Source: Halorarum salinum (lineage in GTDB: Archaea > Halobacteriota > Halobacteria > Halobacteriales > Haloferacaceae). From it: 64,000 nucleotides of DNA. The notes under the pieces are model-generated. The model made no database searches. It saw only the letters and a program-made list of their open reading frames with translations, and was not told the origin of the DNA. Position 1 is the stretch's first letter; every line of letters starts with the position of its first letter. The DNA is taken from NCBI RefSeq assembly GCF_013402875.1, contig NZ_CP058579.1:1302001-1366000 (forward strand), written 5' to 3'. The translations under genes were made by a program, and so were the position numbers. Below are positions 9,101 through 15,943 of this stretch, piece by piece.

Positions 9101-10896
9101 GTGACGTCACCATCGTGGCCGAGGTCACCGACCGCGGTGTCGATGAGACGAACGACGCCTCCGTGAGCACGGTCAAGGACAACACATCCGCGACCATCAC
9201 GGAGGTACAGGCTGACGCTGGTGACGAGTTCCTCTACGTCACGTTCAGTGAGGAGGTCACTGGCGCTACCAGTACGGGCGCGTACAGCTTCGAGAACCTG
9301 TCGGTGATCGATGTTTCGGAGTTCACCCCCGAGCAGAACACCTACAGCGTCATGCTCGACGATTCGGTCGAGCCCGGTGACTTCAACAACGAGAACGTCA
9401 CGGTCGCCGCTACGTCGGGAATCACCGATGTTAACGGCACCGAGGCTGACACGTCCGAAGTTCAGCTAACGGACGATGAAGAGCCGTTCATGATCTCGGC
9501 CACGACCGAGAACGGTTCTGACACGGTCGAACTGACCTTCTTCGAGAGGGTCTACAACGGCTCCAACGGTGCTCTCTCCGCTGAGAACTTCACGTACGTG
9601 AACAAAAGCGGCGAGAACTACGAGATCGAATCCGTCGATCACTCCGCGGGTGCTATATCCGCGACGGTCACTCTCAACAGTTCACTCACCGCCAACGACA
9701 TCGGCAGTGACGTGATCCTTGGGACCTATGACGACTCGCAGGATAACCGGGCGGACGGGGTCGGCCAAGTCATCACTGATGATGTGGATATCACCGATGT
9801 CGAACTGAGCAACCTCTCTGACGGCACAGTGCAGGTTCAGTTCAACTCCTCCGAGGAGCTGGCAGACTTCACTGCAACGCTTGAGAGCGAACACACGATG
9901 CTCGAGCAGGAGAACGTCGACGAGACTTTCGACATCGAGGATGCGTCCGTCGAGCAGAACGGTGACAAGTACACCTACACGGTGAACTACACCGTTCCGC
10001 GCGACGGTAGCTACGAACTCAATCTCGAGAGCATCGAGTCGGTTAGCGGAACCGAAGCCAGCGACGACTCGGTAGACGACCATGTTGTCGTTGACTACGA
10101 GGACCCGCATCCTGTTGATGCGGAAATCGTTGAAGCTGACGGCGAGACAACCACTATCGCTGTTCAGTTCAATGAACCTGTCAATCTGAATGACAGGGAG
10201 AAATTCCTGTCCCTCGAACAGGTTGGTTGGGGTTCCTACGAGATCACCTTGGCAGGCACTCTCCCCACTGGTGACGAACAGGTCACCCAGTTCGATCCCG
10301 ATGATGGTTTCGAACTGACTGGTGACTACTCCGAACTCTCGGACGAGCAGGTCGTCATCAACACGATCGAACTCGACTTCACGGAAGGCGTGAACTTCGT
10401 CTCCGTGCCGGCCGAGTTCGGCTCGCTCGACATCGAGAACTCCGAGTTCCCGAACAGCGAGGTCACCAGCATCATGACCTACGACGATGGTGAGTGGCAC
10501 TCCTTCAACCCCGAGAAGCCCAGCGACGAGCAGGACTTCACGGAACTCGAAGGTGGCCAGGGGTACATCATTAACGTTGCCTCGGACGACACGGTCGACG
10601 TGACCGTCCGCAACGAGAACCCCGGCACCACCGCCGAGGATGCCACACCCGGTGACCAGCAGCTCGAGGAAGGCTGGAACCTGGTCGGTCACTGGCAGGA
10701 GGGCTCCCAGTCGACGGACGTCGCACTCGGTACCATCTCCGAGAGCAGTTCGACGAACGTCTGGGGTCAGAACTCCGCCGGTAAATTCAGCTACGAATCC
10801 GTGAGCACCTTCGAACCCGGCGAGGCCTACTGGGTCTTCGTCGAGGACGACGAGGTCTACACGGCAGCTGAATACGAGATCGAGAAGGCCAGCTAA
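6160..10896 (+). CDS. large surface glycoprotein (probable S-layer protein)
   Basis: The 1578-residue protein starts with the haloarchaeal surface-glycoprotein signal peptide (KARAVILAALMVLSVMVG...GGAAAAANS). The body is a series of Ig-like/Big-type beta domains with recurring TVDTTGP, TVTADGD and DDTTPP linkers, about 25% Asp plus Glu, and many N-x-S/T sites for N-glycosylation. The last 170 residues (VNFVSVPAEFG, GWNLVGHW, EAYWVFV) form a distinct closing domain. There is no C-terminal transmembrane segment and no PGF-CTERM tag, so it cannot anchor itself as known haloarchaeal S-layer proteins do. Lower GC than its neighbours fits a highly expressed gene. The gene 51 bases downstream encodes a membrane-anchored protein. 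Confidence 0.85.
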   Translation: MTKKTSQREKARAVILAALMVLSVMVGTVALSGGAAAAANSLTATSSGPYQSGNSVSFEFTPDDSDTDVQVWIDADGSGDYQTSETTKTISSDQLTATETYAGSIQLATDAAEGTGYQIAVVQQGSALSGGETPDSTSGTFEVDNTAPTISDYSVTNPSGQDVTVSVTADEQLSAVSATVSGAEDGSLSGIGENFDETDNTDGTYTYEATYTGSSDGDYTVTLNTAADAAGNDGSSSESGTVSVDTTGPSVTYNSPTDLTNENQPTITVDVTDDGSGVDANSITVTVDDQADDNVEIDAAGTGTTGVSYNSGTLTVDVSEGGVTLDDGDVDVSVSADDNYGNSNSISNTGAFTVDTTGPTIQDAVTHDLDNNGEVDQISLTLLDDTNESTIDAGDFEVAGASVDGVEVGDSVNLSVSGLGVDTAVTPQVNLTANSIEDGVGNSIESKQEYTETSDGAAPAPVDMTGPEFGTYGSGESLDFEVEYSESVSLTNDVNLNLSIPGVPQSDALLIAGTGDSNSNLTFTYTLEDDDGVGSVDYNSTSFELGSEGALEDMSGNSNDAVLDFSGVEADLSEVAIDTDKANPVSVDQPNSETNKTTDGTLDVTYRYADDNPSDVQIVLNDTADETDNFVYDVDDSKYSNENNAKTVTLDLDEISESSASDVSNLEGSYAVKVVVTDTLGNTNSTQTGSDVVIIDDEAPDLSGGLSDIDNTDPATSFNVSVARQGSVDVDPSTIEVNVTESDGTEHVLTTAESGVTYDADADKVEVSGLTYADGVTQVNVSAEDYVGNGAERNGELTFEINDEVPSITSVEAEAGSDEVTVSFSEPVHADDDGLSADDFAYEDVNSGSATQIGSVSDVTEPTSTVTITLDAAVDANDLGNDTISAREGAINDSADTQVDTTTVALDDTTPPAEPDITAGSVTAQNEGEYTVTVTADGDTVDTVNVAVKNSSGDVYAENNSVDISSDSADVQFDLTGLEEGDVTIVAEVTDRGVDETNDASVSTVKDNTSATITEVQADAGDEFLYVTFSEEVTGATSTGAYSFENLSVIDVSEFTPEQNTYSVMLDDSVEPGDFNNENVTVAATSGITDVNGTEADTSEVQLTDDEEPFMISATTENGSDTVELTFFERVYNGSNGALSAENFTYVNKSGENYEIESVDHSAGAISATVTLNSSLTANDIGSDVILGTYDDSQDNRADGVGQVITDDVDITDVELSNLSDGTVQVQFNSSEELADFTATLESEHTMLEQENVDETFDIEDASVEQNGDKYTYTVNYTVPRDGSYELNLESIESVSGTEASDDSVDDHVVVDYEDPHPVDAEIVEADGETTTIAVQFNEPVNLNDREKFLSLEQVGWGSYEITLAGTLPTGDEQVTQFDPDDGFELTGDYSELSDEQVVINTIELDFTEGVNFVSVPAEFGSLDIENSEFPNSEVTSIMTYDDGEWHSFNPEKPSDEQDFTELEGGQGYIINVASDDTVDVTVRNENPGTTAEDATPGDQQLEEGWNLVGHWQEGSQSTDVALGTISESSSTNVWGQNSAGKFSYESVSTFEPGEAYWVFVEDDEVYTAAEYEIEKAS

Positions 10897-10917
10897 TCGC
10901 GAAGCGCAATCTGACTT

Positions 10918-10931
10918 CCAAATTTATTTGG
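10918..10931 (+). promoter_or_regulatory. inverted repeat and TATA-like element before 10948
   Basis: CCAAAT-TT-ATTTGG is an inverted repeat with a two-base centre in the 51-base gap between the two surface genes. Its centre lies about 24 bases before the ATG at 10948, so it can act as a TATA box, giving the second gene its own promoter; GGGGG at 10930-10934 is a possible ribosome site. Confidence 0.4.
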
Positions 10932-10947
10932 GGGTAATCAATAACAG

Positions 10948-12066
10948 ATGACACAACAAATGATACGGAAGACATCCGCGCTTCGTGTACTCGCAGCCGT
11001 CACCATCGCGTTGATGGTCGCGACAGCCGGCGCCGGGTCCGTCGCCGCAGTTCCGGATCCTCCCCACGAGGTGTTCGGGACCGTCACGGACCAGAAGGGT
11101 AACGCTGTCTCCGGTGTGTCGGTGACGGTCTCCGACACGGATGGCGACTCGATCACCGCGACGACCAACTCGGACGGGTACTACGAGATCAAGTTCCCGG
11201 CTGAGGACGCCGATGATGGCGAGACTCTCACGGTGAAGGTGGAAGGGGCAGAGGAGACGACTGCCTTCTCCTCTGGCACTTCCGAGAGGATCGACTTCGA
11301 CGGCGTTGAGGAGCCACCGACCGACAATCCGGTCGACGATGGTGACTCCGACGTCGAGAACGGTGGCGCGACCGTCGACCTCAGTGACGGTGACGGCAGC
11401 ACCGGCAGCGTGACCGTCTCCGGCCTCCCAGCCGGGGCGAGCACGGTGACGGTGTACGAGGCGAACGCCCCGACCGGGGGCGCGCCCGCGCCGAGCAACA
11501 ACGTCGCGGTCTACCTCGACATCGCCGCCGACGTGGACGTCTCGAACGACGTTACCGTCTCGGTGACCGTCGACGCGAGCGCGCTCGAGGACGCCGGTAT
11601 CGCCACCGACGACGCGGTGCTGCTCCACTACACCGACGGCTCGTGGTCCGAACTCGGCACCGACGTGACGACCGACGGCGAGGACGTCACGCTCGACGCC
11701 ACTGCGAGCGGCCTCTCGCCGTTTGCCGTCGCGCAGGCCGACGACGACGATGACTCCACCGGCGGCGGCAACACCGGCGGCGGTCAGACCGGCGGCGACG
11801 ACGGTGACACCGACGACACGCCGACCGCAACGCCGGACGACGGCACCCCTGACGACGGCAGCACGCCGGACGATGGGACACCGGACGACGGCACCCCTGA
11901 CGACGGGGCGCCCGTGGACGGCACGCCGGACGACGGCACGACCGACGTGACCTCGCCCGAACCCGACGACGACGGACCCGGCCCGCTGCTGATCGGCGGT
12001 CTGGTGATCGTGGTACTGGCCATCGCCGGCGCTGCGTACGTCGTCTACGGCCGCGAACAGGCATAG
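10948..12066 (+). CDS. exported, C-terminally membrane-anchored surface protein
   Basis: The 372-residue protein has a signal peptide (RVLAAVTIALMVATAGAGSVAA), a carboxypeptidase-regulatory-like beta domain at about 38-110 (VFGTVTDQKGNAVSGVSVTVSD), and a second beta domain at about 145-265 that resembles the PGF-pre-PGF type (AVLLHYTDGSWSELGTDVT...LSPFAVAQA). A long flexible stalk follows, made of G-rich and TPDDG repeats, then one transmembrane helix (LLIGGLVIVVLAIAGAAYVVY) and a short basic tail. It therefore stands on the outer face of the membrane on a stalk. It is directly downstream of the anchorless surface glycoprotein and may hold it. Confidence 0.75.
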   Translation: MTQQMIRKTSALRVLAAVTIALMVATAGAGSVAAVPDPPHEVFGTVTDQKGNAVSGVSVTVSDTDGDSITATTNSDGYYEIKFPAEDADDGETLTVKVEGAEETTAFSSGTSERIDFDGVEEPPTDNPVDDGDSDVENGGATVDLSDGDGSTGSVTVSGLPAGASTVTVYEANAPTGGAPAPSNNVAVYLDIAADVDVSNDVTVSVTVDASALEDAGIATDDAVLLHYTDGSWSELGTDVTTDGEDVTLDATASGLSPFAVAQADDDDDSTGGGNTGGGQTGGDDGDTDDTPTATPDDGTPDDGSTPDDGTPDDGTPDDGAPVDGTPDDGTTDVTSPEPDDDGPGPLLIGGLVIVVLAIAGAAYVVYGREQA

Positions 12067-12081
12067 CCACCCGAACGACCA

Positions 12082-12086
12082 ATTTT
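12082..12086 (+). terminator. oligo-T after the surface-protein pair
   Basis: A run of five T follows the stop codon of the anchored surface protein by about 15 bases, as expected for archaeal termination. Confidence 0.3.
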
Positions 12087-12219
12087 TCGGCGCCAACGAC
12101 CCGCTACTGGCGAGTGGGGGTACGGGAACTCGTCCCTGCCCTACCCGCGAGATACCCTGCTGAGCGCTCGCACGACGGACACGTCAAAATTTAATATCTA
12201 TCGGAATACTCGTCCCGCC

Positions 12220-12480
12220 ATGCCGGCCGACGAGGCTGAACTCCCGGACCTGCGGTTGAAGTTTCCGGCGGGGCGATTCGAACAGCCCGTACTCAGGCTG
12301 ATTGTCGCCGCGCAACTGTCCGTGGGGATAACGTCCCTCCTCGTGCTCCTCTACTGGTTCCACATCCTCGCGGGCGAACTGCGAGCCTCCGTGAGTACCT
12401 TCGACCAGTCCATCGAGATATTCGGGCTCGCGGTCATGATGGTGACGTTCGTGTTATTCCTCCACCAACTGTACGAGTAG
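12220..12480 (+). CDS. small membrane protein, two transmembrane helices
   Basis: The 86-residue protein has two hydrophobic segments (about 25-50 and 65-82). TTTAATA at 12190-12196 lies 26 bases before the ATG, so the message is probably leaderless and the start is well placed. No family is recognised. Confidence 0.65.
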   Translation: MPADEAELPDLRLKFPAGRFEQPVLRLIVAAQLSVGITSLLVLLYWFHILAGELRASVSTFDQSIEIFGLAVMMVTFVLFLHQLYE

Positions 12481-12595
12481 GTGTTCACCGGCGTCTCCAT
12501 CGCTCGTCTCGCTCGATTCGGTCCGGGCATTAGGTTTCTCGAGGCTACCCGTAATGGGATGTCCTCCACGGGACCGACCGCTCCCGGACGGACCG

Positions 12596-12865
12596 TCACT
12601 CCCCCCGTGCGTCGTCCCGGAGGTAGCTGTCGATGACGTAGAGGCCGAACGGCACCGTCCCGCAGACGACGGCGAACGCCGCCACCTCGACGCCGGCCTC
12701 TCCGAACCGGTCGATGTACAGCTGGACGCTCCCCCCGAAGACGTACGCGATGAGCACGAGCATTCCCAGCAGCAGGATCGCGAACCCGCCGAGGATGGCC
12801 GTGTACCACGCGATGAACAGCCGGAATCGATCGTGTGCCGTCCGCTTGGCGTCGGGAGTGGACAT
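12596..12865 (-). CDS. small membrane protein, two transmembrane helices
   Basis: The 89-residue protein has hydrophobic segments at about 16-44 (FIAWYTAILGGFAILLLGMLVLIAY) and 60-80, with a basic N-terminus (DAKRTAHDRFRLF) and a charged C-terminus (DDARGE). The layout resembles short haloarchaeal membrane proteins of unknown role. It is convergent with the gene at 12220. Confidence 0.6.
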   Translation of the reverse strand: MSTPDAKRTAHDRFRLFIAWYTAILGGFAILLLGMLVLIAYVFGGSVQLYIDRFGEAGVEVAAFAVVCGTVPFGLYVIDSYLRDDARGE

Positions 12866-13006
12866 TATGAGGACGCTTCGGCTACCAGTTCGTGACCCGT
12901 CCGCATTGTTAGCCGGGGCGATTCGGCGACGTGGCCCCGATTAACCCGGCGGCCCCCCCGTCAGTGTACAGTAACTACTTTGACACGGGGCGTCCGACCT
13001 GCCGGC

Positions 13007-13419
13007 GTGACACCGACCCTCCGCCGCCTCCTCGCGGCCGCCCCCGGCGTCTTCGCCGTGGTCACCCTCCCTGCGGCGGCGCTCGCCGGACTGCTCGTCG
13101 GCCCCGACGCGGCCGCCGCCCTCGTCATCCTCGGCTGGTTACTCCTCACGCCGCTGTCGGCGATCCTCGTCGACGAGGTGTTCGGACTCGACGACGGCGA
13201 CGAGGACCTCGAGCGCGTCGTCGACGCGTGGACCGAGTGGCGGGGCGAGGACGCGGACGACGCGGGGACGCCCGACCCCTCTCCCGCCTCCGGGAGCGGT
13301 ACGCCGCGGGCGAGATCGACGAGGCCGAGTTCGAGCACCGCCTCGACCTCCTGCTCGAGACCGAGGACGCCGACGCGGCGACGGCCCGCGAGCGCCTCCG
13401 CGAGTGGGAGGGCTGGTGA
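13007..13419 (+). pseudogene. membrane protein with C-terminal SHOCT domain, frameshifted
   Basis: From the GTG at 13007 the frame encodes two transmembrane helices (FAVVTLPAAALAGLLVG, AAALVILGWLLLTPLSAILVDEVFG) and an acidic linker up to about 13275. The SHOCT-like end (LRERYAAGEIDEAEFEHRLDLLLETED) lies in the next frame and stops at 13419. Adding one C to the four-C run at about 13272-13276 (CGACCCCTCTCC) would join them as one protein of about 137 residues with the usual N-TM-TM-SHOCT order. A real mutation and a sequencing error in a homopolymer are both possible. Confidence 0.65.
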
Positions 13420-14113
13420 ACACGTCCGGCCCGGAGGTGTGCACCTCAAGGCGCGGTGAGACCATACAGGTGTCTCACGCTAGGCTAGAGAGTGCTGACC
13501 GCGGTTGCGTCCCTCTTCGCTCCGATCTGCGCCGGTACTGGTTAGCTTGCGAGCGGGACGAATGCTGACACACGGGAGCAGCGTTCTGGATGGGGCGGCA
13601 GTCCTCGCTCGCGCCCACCGCCATCGTCGAGTCTGCCGGTATTCGTATTTCCCCTGGTCGCCACGAGTGGAGGGCTTGGCCGTCTCCAAACTCCGTGTTA
13701 CAGATCGAGCGACGTGGATAGCGGTGCTCGTGGGTAGAAACGGGCGGACATCGACACCAGACTCGGTCACAGCGCCGCAAGAACCACTCCATCTGTCTGT
13801 GGGTTACAGCTAGGGACATGATGGTGACGACGATATCCAGATCGGACCCCATCAAAACCGTGAGCAGAGACTGCCATTCGGCGATCCAGTGCTGCCAGAC
13901 CGTTTCGTCACCCCATCATCGACCGCCGATCGGACTTCCAAACACGGCTACCTGCATGCGATTCCCGCCTACAGGATGGTGGGGGTTGCTCCGCGAGTAC
14001 GAGGCGTACCCCGAGAGACTTGACCGGGACCGATTCTGCAGTCTCTCATTCGAGTACGGAATTCAGGCCAGGATCTCCTAGCTCCGATCCACAGAGGGAA
14101 CTCGTGACGCTTG

Positions 14114-14133
14114 CGGAGGAACGCCTCCGTTTT
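14114..14133 (+). terminator. hairpin followed by T4
   Basis: CGGAGG-AACG-CCTCCG forms a perfect 6-bp stem directly followed by TTTT. It resembles an intrinsic terminator, but there is no supported gene upstream. Confidence 0.3.
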
Positions 14134-14579
14134 GGATAAGACCTGACTCTACAGGCAACCTCGATGGACGCTCTCGACGCTATACATCACGTGAAACTGG
14201 GTCTGGCTTCGGCCCGAGATTCCTGACTTCCTCCGTGCCACGGTCGACGTCTCTGGTCGATAGGTTGTGGATGATCGCTGAGACGGAGACACAGTGTCCT
14301 CTAGGTGGTGAAGGCCGACTCGTCGGTGCGTGGTTGTGGCCGACTGGTACGATACGACAGGGGTGGGCACATGGTCACGGGGGTCGACCTCGATTCGAGG
14401 AGGCCGTGCCATACGCGCCAGTTTGCATCAGGAACTACTGTACAAATCTCGCCGATCACTTCATACAGCAAGCGGCGTTCGAACCACCCTCGACTTCCTA
14501 CTCGAACCCGTGGATACCAGTGTCGAGACAGTCCACGTACTCCTCCGGGGACGAGAGAGCCCGCAAATCCCGAAACGGC

Positions 14580-14617
14580 CCGGTCGAAGCGGGTGACGGA
14601 ATCACCGCTTCGACCGG
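14580..14617. repeat. 38-nt inverted repeat
   Basis: CCGGTCGAAGCG (14580-14591) is the exact reverse complement of CGCTTCGACCGG (14606-14617). The 14-nt centre adds a further GTGA/TCAC pairing. It lies about 120 bases before vapB and could be a terminator or the remnant end of an element. Confidence 0.5.
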
Positions 14618-14710
14618 ACGATTACCGGCCGGAACGGCCCGGACTGATTGGGTGCACCGATGCTCGTCGACTGGGGCGTCCCGCCGTAGTGTCTCCACCG
14701 CAAACACTGA

Positions 14711-14739
14711 TAGGTATAGACTGCATACGACCGTATGCA
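14711..14739 (+). promoter_or_regulatory. vapBC promoter and palindromic operator
   Basis: TGCATACG-AC-CGTATGCA (14722-14739) is a perfect 8+8 inverted repeat lying between a TATA-like TAGGTATA (14711-14718) and the ATG at 14741. Its position over the transcription start is ideal for autorepression by the VapB-VapC complex, as known for other vapBC operons. It also contains the ATG at 14735, arguing that 14741 is the true start. Confidence 0.65.
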
Positions 14740-14740
14740 C

Positions 14741-14977
14741 ATGTCCAAGAGCATCCGGCTGTCGGAGGAGGCCTACGATCGCCTCGCCGCCCGCAAGCGG
14801 GAGGACGAGACGTTCTCCGAGGTCGTGCTCCGGATCGCCGGCGAACGATCCCTACTCGAACTCGCAGGGATTCTCGACGACGAGGAGGCCGACGCGCTGG
14901 CGGACGCGATCGACGAACGACGCGCTCGTCGCCGCAACGAGCTCGAGGGGATCGCCGAACGGCTACGTGAGGCGTAG
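14741..14977 (+). CDS. vapB: VapB-family antitoxin
   Basis: The 78-residue protein (MSKSIRLSEEAYDRLAARKRE...) has the N-terminal strand and helix of archaeal VapB antitoxins of the DUF217/COG1753 type, which bind DNA as ribbon-helix-helix-like dimers, followed by an acidic/basic helical tail (DDEEADALADAIDERRARRRNE) suited to wrapping the toxin. A frame two codons longer opens at 14735 inside the operator. Two bases separate it from the toxin gene, so they form one operon. Confidence 0.85.
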   Translation: MSKSIRLSEEAYDRLAARKREDETFSEVVLRIAGERSLLELAGILDDEEADALADAIDERRARRRNELEGIAERLREA

Positions 14978-14979
14978 CC

Positions 14980-15372
14980 GTGCTGCTCGACACGACGTTC
15001 CTCATCGACCTACTGCGGGGTGACGACGACGCGGTCGAGAAGGCTGTGGAACTGGAGGAGGATCTCGTCCAGCAGCGCCTCTCGGCGATGACGCTGTTCG
15101 AACTCTACCACGGCGTCGCTCGCTCGGACCAGTCCGAGGAGGAGCGAGCGACCGTCGAGGACGTCCTCGCCTCGAAGCCGATCCACCCCGCAGACGCCGC
15201 TGTCATGCGGAAAGGGGGACGTCTCTCGGGCGAACTCGCGAACGATGGGACGCCAATCGGCGACGGTGACGTCATCATCGGTGCGACCGCCGACATCGTC
15301 GAGGAGCCAGTACTGACGCGGAACGTCAAAGACTTCGAGCGGCTCGACGGCATCGAGATAGAGACGTACTGA
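14980..15372 (+). CDS. vapC: VapC PIN-domain ribonuclease toxin
   Basis: The 130-residue PIN protein begins at a GTG two bases after vapB. The acidic residues that hold the catalytic metal are all visible: Asp4 (LLDTTFLID), Glu41 (TLFELYHG), Asp97 (GDGDVIIGATA) and Asp118 (TRNVKDF). The family cleaves RNA, often tRNA or rRNA, and is held inactive by VapB. Nothing suggests inactivation here. The pair sits at the edge of apparently decayed DNA, as is common for toxin-antitoxin loci. Confidence 0.9.
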   Translation: MLLDTTFLIDLLRGDDDAVEKAVELEEDLVQQRLSAMTLFELYHGVARSDQSEEERATVEDVLASKPIHPADAAVMRKGGRLSGELANDGTPIGDGDVIIGATADIVEEPVLTRNVKDFERLDGIEIETY

Positions 15373-15459
15373 CGCCGGGACGGCTTGCGATCAGGCGGAC
15401 GGCGCGTCGCCGACCGCCTGGGTCGAAACGACTAACGGGCGCTGTGTCAGTGACCCGAT

Positions 15460-15900
15460 ATGGTCTCCACGAGATACCCCGCCCTCGCCGGCCTGCTCGC
15501 CGGCGTCGCGACGCTCCGCGACCGACTCGTCCCGTTCGTCTACGCGTGGACCGACGCGGACGCGACGACGCTCGCCGCGTACTACTCGGTGACCACGTGG
15601 CTCGCGTTCTTGCTGGTGCCCGTCGCCGCCGTGACCGTCGGTTACGCCGGCGGACGAACCGCGGCCGACGCGGACCTCGACCTCGGTCGGGTCGGCCTCG
15701 TCTGTCTCGCGGCCGGCCTCGCTGCGTCGGTCGTCGCCATCGCCGTGAGCGTCCTCCTTCGACCCGACTCCGTCATGGCCACCACCGGCTTGCCTCTCCG
15801 GGCGGTGGGCTACGCGCACGCCGTCGTTCGGGCGCCCGCCATCGCCGCCGTCGCGACGGTGGCCGGGGTGGCGCTCGCGGCCGACCGGGCCGCCGCCTGA
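15460..15900 (+). CDS. small integral membrane protein
   Basis: The 146-residue protein has about four hydrophobic segments (near 8-20, 45-63, 78-100 and 115-143), with Ala/Val-rich helices. No motif or family is recognised. It lies 43 bases before hyuA on the same strand, but a functional link is not evident. Confidence 0.6.
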   Translation: MVSTRYPALAGLLAGVATLRDRLVPFVYAWTDADATTLAAYYSVTTWLAFLLVPVAAVTVGYAGGRTAADADLDLGRVGLVCLAAGLAASVVAIAVSVLLRPDSVMATTGLPLRAVGYAHAVVRAPAIAAVATVAGVALAADRAAA

Positions 15901-15943
15901 CCGCGAAGCGAACGCATACAACCCTCCCGGCGCACCCTCGGGT

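Larger units (their letters stand above)
13420..14710. other. 1.3 kb without a supported gene; probably decayed accessory DNA
   Basis: No frame has haloarchaeal codon bias or a recognisable domain, and GC is lower than in the flanks. The region carries two hairpins listed separately. It lies between the frameshifted SHOCT gene and the VapBC pair, so the whole 13.0-15.4 kb interval looks like a site of gain and decay. I could not identify a transposase remnant. Confidence 0.5.

Noticed and set aside
14235-15023. 262-codon plus-strand frame overlapping vapB
   Set aside because: It overlaps the well-supported vapBC genes in another frame and is Ser/Arg/Thr-rich noise.
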